From assembly GCA_900551555.1 (NCBI GenBank), contig URWC01000005.1, forward strand, positions 1 through 27,527: a stretch of DNA of 27,527 nucleotides, written 5' to 3'. The stretch comes from an uncultured Collinsella sp. Its GTDB lineage: Bacteria; Actinomycetota; Coriobacteriia; Coriobacteriales; Coriobacteriaceae. The notes beneath the pieces were generated by a model, which was not told where the DNA came from, made no database searches, and was given only the letters and a program-made list of their open reading frames with translations. Position 1 is the first letter of the stretch. Every line of letters starts with the position of its first letter. The translations under genes and the position numbers were made by a program. Of this stretch, positions 19,964 through 27,527 are shown one piece after another.

Positions 19964-21988
19964 ATGCGTCAATTTAAGACCGAGAGCAAAAAACTGCTCG
20001 ACCTCATGATCAACTCCATCTACACCAATAAGGAAATCTTCCTGCGCGAGCTTATCTCTAACGCGAGCGACGCCGTCGACAAGCTCAACTTTAAGAGTCT
20101 GCAGGACCCGAGCGTCAAGATCGACCAGGGCGACCTGGCCATTCGCGTCTCCTTTGATAAAGACGCCCGCACCATTACCATCTCGGATAACGGCATTGGC
20201 ATGACCGCCGAGGAGCTCGAGCGCAACCTAGGCACTATCGCTCATTCCGGCTCCGAGGAGTTTAAGACCGAGAACGCCGAGCAGCAGGGTTCGGATGTCG
20301 ACATCATCGGCCAGTTTGGCGTAGGCTTCTACTCGGCTTTTATGGTCGCCAGCCATGTGAAGGTCGTCAGCCGCGCCTACGGCGAGGATGTCGCCCATGT
20401 GTGGGAATCCGACGGTCTTGAGGGCTACACCATCGAGGACGGCGAGCGCGCCGAGCACGGTACCGATGTCATCCTGACGCTGCGCGAGAACGAGAAGCTC
20501 GACGCCGACGGCGAGGCCGAGACCTACGATCGCTTCCTGACCGAGTGGGGCCTCAAGAGCCTGATTCAGCAGTACAGCAACTATGTGCGCTACCCGATTC
20601 AGATGATGGTGAGCAAGAGCCGCCAGAAACCCAAGCCCGAGGACGCTGGCGACGATTACAAGCCCGAGTACGAGGACTACCAGGAGCTTGAGACCGTCAA
20701 CTCCATGACGCCGATCTGGAAAAAGCGCAGCTCCGATGTCGAGCAGAAGGACTACGACGAGTTCTACAAGTCCACGTTCCACGACTTTGACGATCCGGCG
20801 CGCACCATCAGCTTCCACGCCGAGGGTACGCTCGAGTACGACGCACTGCTGTTTGTGCCAGGTCGCGCGCCGTTCGATCTGTACAGCAAAGATTACGAGA
20901 AGGGCCTGTCGCTCTACAGCTCCAACGTCCTGATTATGGAGAAGTGCGACGACCTGCTGCCCGACTACTACAACTTTGTCCGCGGCGTCGTGGATTCCGC
21001 CGACGTGTCGCTCAACATCTCGCGCGAGACGCTGCAGCAGAACCGTCAGCTCAAGGCCATCGCCAAGCGTGTGGAAAAGAAGATTACCGCCGACCTTGAG
21101 GATATGCGCGACAACGACCGCGAGGCCTACGAGAAGTTCTTTGAGAACTTTGGCCGCGGCCTTAAGTACGGCATCTACTCGAGCTATGGCATGAAGGCCG
21201 ATGAGCTTGCCGACCTGCTGCTGTTCTGGTCTGCCAAGGAACAGAAGATGATTACCCTGGCCGAGTATGCCAAGGGCATGCCCGAGGATCAGAAGGCCAT
21301 CTACTACGCCGCCGGCGATTCGCGTGAGCGCTTGGCCAAGATGCCCGTGGTAAAGGGCGTGCTCGACCGCGGCTACGATGTACTGCTGCTGACGCAGGAC
21401 GTGGATGAGTTCACCTTCCAGGCCATGCGTGAGTATGTGGCTGCCGATATGCCCAAGGTCTACGAGGATGACGCTGCTCGCGAGGCTGCCGAGAAGGCAG
21501 TTGCCGATGGTGCCGAGCCTGAGGTCGAGGATCGTCACCTGGAGCTTAAGAACGTCGCGACCGGCGACCTTGACTTGGCAACCGATGACGAGAAGAAGGA
21601 GGCTGAGGACGCCACCAAGGAGAACGAGGACCTCTTTAGCGCTATGAAGGAGGCGCTCGGCGACAAGGTCGAGAAGGTCGCCGTCTCTGCGCGCCTGACC
21701 GATGCTCCCGCGTGCATCACCACCGAGGGTCCGCTTTCGCTCGAGATGGAGAAGGTGCTCCAGAAGGGTCCCGAGGGCGCGCCCGACGGTATGCCCAAGA
21801 GCCAGCGCGTGCTCGAGCTCAACGCCAAGCACCCGGTCTTTGCCAAGCTCGTCGCTGCCCAGAAGGCGGGCGATACCGACAAGATCAAGCAGTACTCCGG
21901 TCTGCTCTATGACCAGGCCCTGCTGGTCGAGGGCATTCTGCCCGAGGACCCCGTGGCCTTCGCGGCAGCTGTTTGCAACTTGATGTAG
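19964..21988 (+). CDS. htpG: Chaperone protein HtpG (Hsp90)
   Basis: The 674-residue ATP-dependent chaperone has all three Hsp90 domains. The N-terminal GHKL ATPase shows IFLRELISNASDAVDKL (catalytic Glu), ISDNGIGMTAEEL and the lid GQFGVGFYSAFMVA. The middle domain has an acidic, tyrosine-rich linker (KPEDAGDDYKPEYEDY, about 225-240), PFDLY and VSLNISRETLQQNRQL. The C-terminal dimerisation domain ends with LEMEKVLQ, SQRVLELNAKHPVFAKL and AAAVCNLM. It is ~50 aa longer than the E. coli protein, apparently from the linker and an extra acidic stretch (DLATDDEKKEAEDATKENED). GAAAGGA lies upstream of the ATG. No CIRCE or HAIR element is visible upstream; TTATAAAAT at 19871-19879 is a candidate -10. 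Confidence 0.97.
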   Translation: MRQFKTESKKLLDLMINSIYTNKEIFLRELISNASDAVDKLNFKSLQDPSVKIDQGDLAIRVSFDKDARTITISDNGIGMTAEELERNLGTIAHSGSEEFKTENAEQQGSDVDIIGQFGVGFYSAFMVASHVKVVSRAYGEDVAHVWESDGLEGYTIEDGERAEHGTDVILTLRENEKLDADGEAETYDRFLTEWGLKSLIQQYSNYVRYPIQMMVSKSRQKPKPEDAGDDYKPEYEDYQELETVNSMTPIWKKRSSDVEQKDYDEFYKSTFHDFDDPARTISFHAEGTLEYDALLFVPGRAPFDLYSKDYEKGLSLYSSNVLIMEKCDDLLPDYYNFVRGVVDSADVSLNISRETLQQNRQLKAIAKRVEKKITADLEDMRDNDREAYEKFFENFGRGLKYGIYSSYGMKADELADLLLFWSAKEQKMITLAEYAKGMPEDQKAIYYAAGDSRERLAKMPVVKGVLDRGYDVLLLTQDVDEFTFQAMREYVAADMPKVYEDDAAREAAEKAVADGAEPEVEDRHLELKNVATGDLDLATDDEKKEAEDATKENEDLFSAMKEALGDKVEKVAVSARLTDAPACITTEGPLSLEMEKVLQKGPEGAPDGMPKSQRVLELNAKHPVFAKLVAAQKAGDTDKIKQYSGLLYDQALLVEGILPEDPVAFAAAVCNLM

Positions 21989-21995
21989 TTAGGTA

Positions 21996-22023
21996 GTTAC
22001 GCGGTTTTACCAAACCGCGTAAC
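21996..22023 (+). terminator. 12-bp perfect hairpin after htpG
   Basis: GTTACGCGGTTT (21996-22007), loop TACC, AAACCGCGTAAC (22012-22023). It is very stable but has no T-tract, so it may be a processing or stabilising structure as well as a terminator. Confidence 0.6.
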
Positions 22024-22036
22024 AGCTCGACGCTGC

Positions 22037-22134
22037 AAACGCCCCTAAGCGGCAATCTGACGTTCAATCGTCGGTCGCGTACCGAAGTACGCTTCCCTCC
22101 TCTTTCACGTCACCTTGCTCGCTTAGGGGCGTTT
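22037..22134. repeat. Long palindromic element with conserved two-box interior, copy 1
   Basis: Perfect 15-bp arms (AAACGCCCCTAAGCG at 22037-22051, complement at 22120-22134) enclose CAATCTGACGTTCAAT (22053-22068) and TTTCACGTCACCTTG (22103-22117). Between the boxes sits the hairpin GCGTAC-CGAA-GTACGC (22077-22092). TGACGT and ACGTCA in the boxes can pair too. The same boxes recur inverted at 27457-27522. Confidence 0.8.
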
Positions 22135-22177
22135 TCGCTGACTTATGCTCAACCAGCGACGCTTTCGTGGCCCAAAC

Positions 22178-22233
22178 TAGTCATCGGGGACGTTCTTGTT
22201 TGACTAGTCGTTTAAGAACGTCCCCGATGACTA
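22178..22233. repeat. 20-bp perfect inverted repeat, GGGGACGTTCTT type
   Basis: TAGTCATCGGGGACGTTCTT (22178-22197) is perfectly complementary to 22214-22233 across a 16-nt loop containing ACTAGT. It is related to the GGGAC motifs at 3296-3443 and 19761-19799. The whole 21989-22419 stretch (431 bp) contains this, the two elements before it and the promoter region below, but no gene I can support. Confidence 0.85.
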
Positions 22234-22288
22234 TTTGAATTGCTAATTTGTGCGGGTTGTGGTTTTGTGACCTGCTGAAATTAAAGAT

Positions 22289-22327
22289 ACTGTACAACTG
22301 TACGTTAATTTGTCTTCGTAGTATATT
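22289..22327 (+). promoter_or_regulatory. Candidate promoter/operator of the YhgE/Pip pair
   Basis: ACTGTAC is repeated at 22289-22295 and 22297-22303, an 8-bp period with dyad symmetry (GTAC-AACT-GTAC). TATATT (22322-22327) is a likely -10, 17 nt from TGTACG. Downstream, ACCATTGT (22347) and ACAATGGT (22381) could pair in the leader. Confidence 0.4.
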
Positions 22328-22419
22328 GCTACCCGCAAAACTCAATACCATTGTGCTCTGAGACGCTAAAGCGCCTACGTACAATGGTTGTCGATAGTAC
22401 GATTCGATTTAACGACAGG

Positions 22420-25209
22420 ATGGATGGTCCAAGCGTGAGTCTCGGCAGCAAACTATCCAACGCAAAGGTCTCCTTTGCGATATTTAAGCGCGACATTAAG
22501 CGACTGCTTATGAACCCCGTCGCCCTGGTGGTCACCCTGGGCGTGTGCGTCATTCCCTCGCTGTATGCCTGGTACAACATCGTTGCAAACTGGGATCCGT
22601 ACGGAAATACCCAGGGCATTAAAATCGCCATCGCCAACAACGATCAGGGCACCCAGAACGACCTAGTGGGAGAGCTCAACGCAGGCGATAAGGTGGTCGA
22701 CCAGCTCAAGGAGAACGACCAGCTTGGCTGGACCTTCGTCGACTCGGCGGCAGATGCCAAAGAGGGCGTCGAAAGTGGCGAATACTATGCTGCCATCGTG
22801 ATTCCCAAGAACTTCTCCGACAATCTCGTCTCGATGCTCGACGGCAATTACCATCAGCCGAAGCTCACCTATTACGTCAACGAGAAAAAGAGCGCCATTG
22901 CGCCCAAGGTCACCGATACCGGTGCCAACACCATCGAGGAGCAGATCAACTCGGAGTTTGTCTCCACGGTGGGCGAGACCGTCGCGGGCATTGCCAAAGA
23001 TGCTGGCATCGACCTTAAAGACAAGGCAACCCAGACCCAGGATTCGCTGGCGGGCTCGGTGTCCGAGGCGTCTGATACCCTGGGCGAAGTACGTGATTCC
23101 ATCGGCGACATGAACACCGCCATCGACAAGACAAGCAGCTCGATTGCTTCGGCCGATGCTGCGTTGGCGGTCCTGCAGGGACAGGCGCCTTCGCTAACGC
23201 AGGCAATCGCTCAGGGTAATGATCTGCTGGGCGAAGCTCGCACCACGGCTGGCAAGTCCATCACCTCGCTCTCCAAGGCACTTTCGGAGGGCAGCATCGT
23301 GCTGAGTAAGACATCGGCTTCTGCGAACGCCGCGATTGGCAGGCTTACCGGTACGGTTACGTCCACGACCACTCGAATCGACAACTCGCTCGAATCCCTT
23401 CAGGCGACGATTGACCACAACAGCGCTGTCATCGAGCGCCTGCAGATTCTCGTTAACGATACGTCGACGGGATCGGAGAACGCCGATGCGCTCATCGCGT
23501 CGACCATCAATTCGCTTCGCGAGCAAAACCAGAAGCTGCAGAGCATTAAGGATGGCCTTTCTGCACAGTCGAGGGCCATGGCAAACGACGCTACGGCAAT
23601 CTCGAACGCGAGTAAACCACTCAACGCGGCAATTCAGACCGGTACGGCTAACCTCGGTCAGGCTCAGACCGATCTGGGGCAGAACGCGCTGCCGAAGGCT
23701 TCGAGCGCGCTTGACTCCTTTGCCGCCGTTTCGGGCGATTTGACCGGCATTGTATCGGGTATGACCCCCACGATAGCGAGCGCGCGCGGCACGCTGGCGC
23801 AGCTCGACGCCACGCTCAAGCAGGCAAAGACCGCGCTATCCCAAACCGATGCCTCCCTTGCCAAGGTTCAGGACAAGCTCGCGACCGCCGCTAATGACAT
23901 TGCGGCGCTGCAGACCTCTGAGTCTATGGGCGAGTTAGCCGACCTCATGGACGTCGACGTCAATGACGTGGCAGATTTCATGGCATCTCCGGTTGAGCTG
24001 ACGTCCAAGTCAATCTATCCGGTCAAGAGCTTTGGCTCGGGCATCGCGCCCTTCTACACCAATCTGGCGCTGTGGGTAGGCGGCTATGTGCTCATCGCTA
24101 TCTACAAGCTCGAGGTCGACCGCGAGGGCATCGGTAGCTTTACGGCGCGTCAGGGCTACTTTGGCCGCTGGCTGCTGATGGTGATCCTGGGTGCGTTCCA
24201 GGCCATTATCGTTACGGTGGGCGACCTGGTCATTGGCGTTCAGTGCGTCAATCCGCTGCTCTTTGTGCTGGGCGGCATCGCTATCTCGTTCACTTACGTC
24301 AACATCATCTATGCGCTGTCCACCACCTTTAAGCATATCGGCAAGGCAATCGGCGTCATCCTCGTCATTGTGCAGATCCCCGGTTCGTCGGGCATGTATC
24401 CCATCGAGATGATGCCCGGCTTCTTCCAATGGCTGCATCCGCTGCTGCCCTTCACCTATGGCATCAACCTGCTGCGCGAGACCGTCGGTGGCATGTATTC
24501 GTTCAACTACCTGTTCAACCTGTGCATCCTGGGCGTGTTCCTGATCGTGGCGCTCTTTATCGGTCTGCAGCTGCGCCCGTTGCTGCTCAACCTCAATCTG
24601 CTCTTTGATAAGCAGCTTTCCACGACGGGCCTCATGATCTGCGAGTCCAACGACCTGCCGCGCCAGCGCTATTCGCTGCGCACGGCCATGCGCGTCATGC
24701 TCGATTCGGATTCGTACCGTCGCGAGCTGCTCGATCATGCCGTGGCGTTTGAGCATCGCTACCCGTACTACATCAAGGGCGGTTTTGCCGCCGTGGTAGG
24801 CGTCCAGGTCCTGCTCTTTGTACTTTCGACGGTGCTCGATATCGACAATAACGGCAAGATCATCCTGCTCGTTATCTGGATCATTTCGGTTATCGCCATC
24901 TGTGGCTGGCTCATCAACATCGAGTACATCCGTGCGAGCCTCAATACCCAGATGCGTATCTCGGCGCTTTCGGACGAGGACCTTCGCCGCGAGATGCGCG
25001 AGCACACGGCCGCCATCCCTGCCGCCCGTCGCATGTTTGGTCTCAACGCCAGCGAGCGGGGCACCAAGGACAGCGAACAGCCCACGAGCCGTCTGCCGCA
25101 TATCGGTGCGCATCGTAAGGCTCAAGATGCCGACGGCGTTGACAACGTAAGCGGAAACGACGGGGACACCACCCCGCTCGGCAAGCACTCCAAAGGAGGT
25201 GAGGCATAA
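22420..25209 (+). CDS. YhgE/Pip-family membrane protein, long form with extra C-terminal membrane hairpin
   Basis: The 929-residue protein begins like the phage-infection-protein family. FAIFKRDIKRLL leads to membrane helix 1 (about 31-55, ending IPSLYAWYNIVANWDPYGNT) and the extracytoplasmic YhgE N-domain (IKIAIANNDQGT, GEYYAAIVIPKNFSDNL). Residues ~200-510 are a long low-complexity, Ser/Thr/Ala-rich helical region with predicted coiled-coil character. An ABC-2-like membrane domain begins near 545 (APFYTNLALWVGGYVLIAIYKLEVD), with IPGSSGMYPIEMMPGFFQWLHPLLPFTYGIN as its signature. Unlike its neighbour, it continues with two more membrane helices (about 783-806 and 813-834) and a ~95-residue charged tail. 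The start is uncertain: ATG 22420, GTG 22435 and ATG 22384 are all possible. Function in this family is poorly defined; surface-exposed receptor and export roles are known or suspected in relatives. Confidence 0.88.
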   Translation: MDGPSVSLGSKLSNAKVSFAIFKRDIKRLLMNPVALVVTLGVCVIPSLYAWYNIVANWDPYGNTQGIKIAIANNDQGTQNDLVGELNAGDKVVDQLKENDQLGWTFVDSAADAKEGVESGEYYAAIVIPKNFSDNLVSMLDGNYHQPKLTYYVNEKKSAIAPKVTDTGANTIEEQINSEFVSTVGETVAGIAKDAGIDLKDKATQTQDSLAGSVSEASDTLGEVRDSIGDMNTAIDKTSSSIASADAALAVLQGQAPSLTQAIAQGNDLLGEARTTAGKSITSLSKALSEGSIVLSKTSASANAAIGRLTGTVTSTTTRIDNSLESLQATIDHNSAVIERLQILVNDTSTGSENADALIASTINSLREQNQKLQSIKDGLSAQSRAMANDATAISNASKPLNAAIQTGTANLGQAQTDLGQNALPKASSALDSFAAVSGDLTGIVSGMTPTIASARGTLAQLDATLKQAKTALSQTDASLAKVQDKLATAANDIAALQTSESMGELADLMDVDVNDVADFMASPVELTSKSIYPVKSFGSGIAPFYTNLALWVGGYVLIAIYKLEVDREGIGSFTARQGYFGRWLLMVILGAFQAIIVTVGDLVIGVQCVNPLLFVLGGIAISFTYVNIIYALSTTFKHIGKAIGVILVIVQIPGSSGMYPIEMMPGFFQWLHPLLPFTYGINLLRETVGGMYSFNYLFNLCILGVFLIVALFIGLQLRPLLLNLNLLFDKQLSTTGLMICESNDLPRQRYSLRTAMRVMLDSDSYRRELLDHAVAFEHRYPYYIKGGFAAVVGVQVLLFVLSTVLDIDNNGKIILLVIWIISVIAICGWLINIEYIRASLNTQMRISALSDEDLRREMREHTAAIPAARRMFGLNASERGTKDSEQPTSRLPHIGAHRKAQDADGVDNVSGNDGDTTPLGKHSKGGEA

Positions 25210-27399
25210 ATGAAGAACATCCTGCATCTGTTTAAGCGCGATGTCCAAAACGTGTCTCGCTCCGTAATCGGCTTGGTTGTCGTGATGGGCCTCGTTATCG
25301 TACCGTGCCTGTACGCGTGGTTTAATATCGCCGGCAGCTGGGATCCGTACGGCAACACCGGCAATCTTAAGATCGCCGTGGTCAACACCGATGAGGGTTA
25401 CGAGAGCGATCTGATCCCCGTCGAGGTTAACGTGGGCGAAAACGTGACCGCTACCCTGCGCGGCAACGAGAGCTTCGATTGGGTTGTACTCAACAATCGA
25501 GAAAAGGCCATCGAGGGCGTCAAATCGGGCGCATACTATGCGGCTGTCGTTATCCCCAAGACGTTTAGTGCTGATATGATGACGCTCTTCTCGACCGATG
25601 TGAAGCATGCCGATATCGAGTTCTACGAGAACCAGAAGGCCAACGCTATCGCACAGATCGTGACCGAGAAAGGGTCGAGCGCCGTCCAGAGCCAGGTTAA
25701 CGAAACCTTTACCGAGACCATCACGACCATCGGTCTTAAAACCGTGTCCAGCCTGCTCGATTACATGAGCACCGACCAAGTGAGCAACTTTATCGCCAAC
25801 CTGTCCTCGACGCTGGGCGATTCGGTCCAGGACCTGCAAGACGTTCAGGCCAGCGCAACGTCGCTGGCGGGCATTTTGAGTTCCACGTCCGATTCGCTGA
25901 CGTCGGCGGGCGGTATGCTCAAGCAGACGGGTACGGCCGATGAGTCGACTAAGCAGCTGATGGAGCATGCCAAGAGCGGTATCGATGATTCCAAAGAAGC
26001 GCTTAAGGCGGCAAACGATGCCATCGATGCCGTGATTGATGGAAGTGCGGGTTCGTTCGACAATGTGTCTGCCGAGCTCGCGAAGGCGTTCGATGCCGCG
26101 AACCAGCATGTCGACCTTACGGTGTCCCAACTCAAGGATGCCGCTGCGGCCCTCAATGCGCGCGCCAAGGATATCGATGCGATGGCCGATCAGCTCCGCA
26201 GCTTTGCCGACCAGGTGAGGGATGAGAATTTGAAGGACGGCCTCAAGTCCGCTGCGACGTCGCTGGGCAGAATCGCCGTTGAGTACCGCAATAATGAGAA
26301 GGACCTGAAGGCGACCGCGAATTCTCTCTCCGACAGCATGGCCGAGGTCAACAGCTCGCGTGCCGAGGTCGATCAGGCAATCGCGGATGCCAAGGCTGGT
26401 ATCTCGGGCGCCAAGTCCGACTACGATTCCACGTTTTCGGTTAAGGCCAAGGAGCTCAAGAAGACCATTTCGGGCGTTCTGGATTCGCTGAACAGCATCT
26501 CGGGCGACCTGGATAGCGCCGTAGACGGCTTGACCGACGCATCCGGCTCGTTGGCGAAGGGCCTCTCTAAGGCCGCAAAGCTGGTCAACAAAGCTTCCGA
26601 TCAGCTGGGTGAGGCATCGGACAAGATCAGCGCGTTTAAGGACGAGCTTGACGGTGCCCTTATGTCGGACGATCTGGCCACGATCAAGACAATGATCGGC
26701 AACGACCCCGAGGGTTTGGCCGCGTCGCTTTCCGGCCCCGTCGCACTCGACCGTAAGCCGGTCTATCCGATTCGCAATTACGGCTCTGCCATGGCGCCGT
26801 TCTACACGATTCTGTCGCTCTGGGTCGGTTCGATCGTGCTGGCGGCCATGATGAAGGTGTCGGTTGACGATGAGCTCATCAACGAGCTCATCCCCGTGCG
26901 CCTGCACGAGATCTACCTGGGCCGTTACCTGTTCTTTGGCGGTCTGGCACTGCTGCAGGCAACGCTCGTGTGTGCGGGCGACATCCTGTTCTTTGGCATC
27001 CAGTGCGACGATCCGTTGCAATTTGTGCTGGCAGGCTGGATCGCGAGTCTCGTGTTCTCCAATATCGTCTACACGCTTACGGTGTCGTTTGGCGATATCG
27101 GCAAGGCTTTGGCCGTTGTGCTGCTGGTCATGCAGGTCGGCGGTTCGGGCGGTACGTTCCCCATCGAGATGACCGGCCCTGTGTTCCAGGCGATCTATCC
27201 GTTCCTGCCGTTTACCCATGGCATTAACGCCATGCATGCCGCCATGGCCGGTGCCTACCATATGGAGTACTGGATTGAGCTGGGCATCTTGGCGAGCTAT
27301 CTGATTCCGTCGCTGGCCCTGGGCGTCATCTTCCGCCGTCCGGTCATCAAAGCCAACGACTGGATCATCGAAAAGCTGGAGTCGACAAAGCTAATTTAG
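25210..27399 (+). CDS. YhgE/Pip-family membrane protein, short form
   Basis: The 729-residue protein is a paralogue of the preceding gene product. FKRDVQNVSRSVIGLVVVMG leads to membrane helix 1 ending VPCLYAWFNIAGSWDPYGNT, then the YhgE N-domain (LKIAVVNTDEGYESD, GAYYAAVVIPKTFSADM). A ~320-residue helical, Ala/Ser/Asp-rich stalk follows (about 180-500), then a membrane domain of about five or six helices from residue ~518, with GGSGGTFPIEMTGPVFQAIYPFLPFTHGINAMHAAMAG. It ends shortly after the last helix. The ATG is immediately next to the TAA of the upstream gene, with AAGGAGGT 12 nt before it, so translation is probably coupled and the two proteins probably interact. The stalk is likely extracellular and elongated. 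Confidence 0.93.
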   Translation: MKNILHLFKRDVQNVSRSVIGLVVVMGLVIVPCLYAWFNIAGSWDPYGNTGNLKIAVVNTDEGYESDLIPVEVNVGENVTATLRGNESFDWVVLNNREKAIEGVKSGAYYAAVVIPKTFSADMMTLFSTDVKHADIEFYENQKANAIAQIVTEKGSSAVQSQVNETFTETITTIGLKTVSSLLDYMSTDQVSNFIANLSSTLGDSVQDLQDVQASATSLAGILSSTSDSLTSAGGMLKQTGTADESTKQLMEHAKSGIDDSKEALKAANDAIDAVIDGSAGSFDNVSAELAKAFDAANQHVDLTVSQLKDAAAALNARAKDIDAMADQLRSFADQVRDENLKDGLKSAATSLGRIAVEYRNNEKDLKATANSLSDSMAEVNSSRAEVDQAIADAKAGISGAKSDYDSTFSVKAKELKKTISGVLDSLNSISGDLDSAVDGLTDASGSLAKGLSKAAKLVNKASDQLGEASDKISAFKDELDGALMSDDLATIKTMIGNDPEGLAASLSGPVALDRKPVYPIRNYGSAMAPFYTILSLWVGSIVLAAMMKVSVDDELINELIPVRLHEIYLGRYLFFGGLALLQATLVCAGDILFFGIQCDDPLQFVLAGWIASLVFSNIVYTLTVSFGDIGKALAVVLLVMQVGGSGGTFPIEMTGPVFQAIYPFLPFTHGINAMHAAMAGAYHMEYWIELGILASYLIPSLALGVIFRRPVIKANDWIIEKLESTKLI

Positions 27400-27453
27400 T
27401 GCGGCAACGTTAACGCTGATGTAGCACTAATGCCAGCGAGCGAGCCGCATTTG

Positions 27454-27527
27454 CGCCAAGGTGACGTGAAATGAAAGGGCGCTGACCTTCTGGTCGCGCC
27501 CTTGAAATTGAACGTCAGATTGGCGTG
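27454..27527. repeat. Two-box palindromic element, copy 2 (inverted), runs to window end
   Basis: CAAGGTGACGTGAAA (27457-27471) and ATTGAACGTCAGATTG (27507-27522) are exact reverse complements of the boxes at 22103-22117 and 22053-22068. They are 35 nt apart here and 34 nt apart there. Outer CGCCAA/TTGGCG pairs extend the stem. The inner hairpin sequence is unrelated to copy 1. The element may continue past the window. Confidence 0.8.
27475..27503 (+). terminator. Hairpin after the YhgE/Pip pair
   Basis: AAGGGCGC (27475-27482) pairs with GCGCCCTT (27496-27503), with inner GACC/GGTC and a TTCT loop. It has no clear T-tract but is the first strong hairpin after the stop codon. Confidence 0.55.

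Noticed and set aside
24010..27261. A 1083-codon open frame on the minus strand opposite the YhgE/Pip genes
   Set aside because: It mirrors the codon bias of two clear membrane-protein genes on the plus strand, spans both of them and the junction, and its translation is His/Arg/Gln-rich with no domain. It is an antisense shadow.

Overview
This is about 27.5 kb of a GC-rich, densely coded bacterial chromosome. The gene content fits a Gram-positive actinobacterium of the class Coriobacteriia, and Collinsella is my best guess. The guess rests on overall recognition: a VanRS-like sensor pair, a Wzz/BY-kinase/PHP-phosphatase set, paired YhgE/Pip proteins, and abundant GGGAC-type palindromes between genes. 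No rRNA or other taxonomic marker is present, so the genus is an inference.

Layout. Bases 1-757 (minus strand) are the 5' part of an IS256-family transposase cut by the window edge. It is followed by palindromes and an inverted repeat. Bases 1031-3290 carry a band-7/SPFH membrane protein, rlmH and proC, all on the plus strand. A nested inverted repeat separates proC from a 57-aa membrane protein on the minus strand (3448-3621). Next come serS (3733-5016), a 125-aa unknown protein with a LexA-like box in its promoter region, tRNA-Arg(ACG), an 813-aa unknown protein with a TPR-like C-terminus, and a 360-aa P-loop ATPase with a helix-turn-helix-like tail. The ATPase lies between two unrelated repeat arrays. 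tRNA-Ser(GCT) follows, with partial duplications of its 3' end around a strongly structured 100-nt segment.

Bases 10263-17000 are an envelope and signalling region. A PBP5-type D,D-carboxypeptidase (minus strand) is divergent from a VanR/VanS-like response regulator and kinase. Then come pstB, without the other pst genes, and a second, PhoP/PhoR-like two-component pair. Bases 17157-19221 encode a polysaccharide co-polymerase, a bacterial tyrosine kinase and a PHP-type tyrosine phosphatase. This is the control module of capsule/EPS synthesis, but no glycosyltransferases are nearby. A GNAT acetyltransferase and htpG follow.

The last 5 kb hold two adjacent YhgE/Pip-family membrane proteins whose stop and start codons abut (TAA then ATG). 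They are probably co-translated partners. Copies of one two-box palindromic repeat lie on both sides of this pair, in opposite orientation.

The coding genes are mostly recognisable families. The less explained material lies between genes: the two repeat arrays around the ATPase, the tRNA-Ser-derived structured segment, the LexA-like site, the two-box repeat, and the GGGAC palindromes. I could not run homology searches, covariance analysis or expression checks, so these remain candidates.
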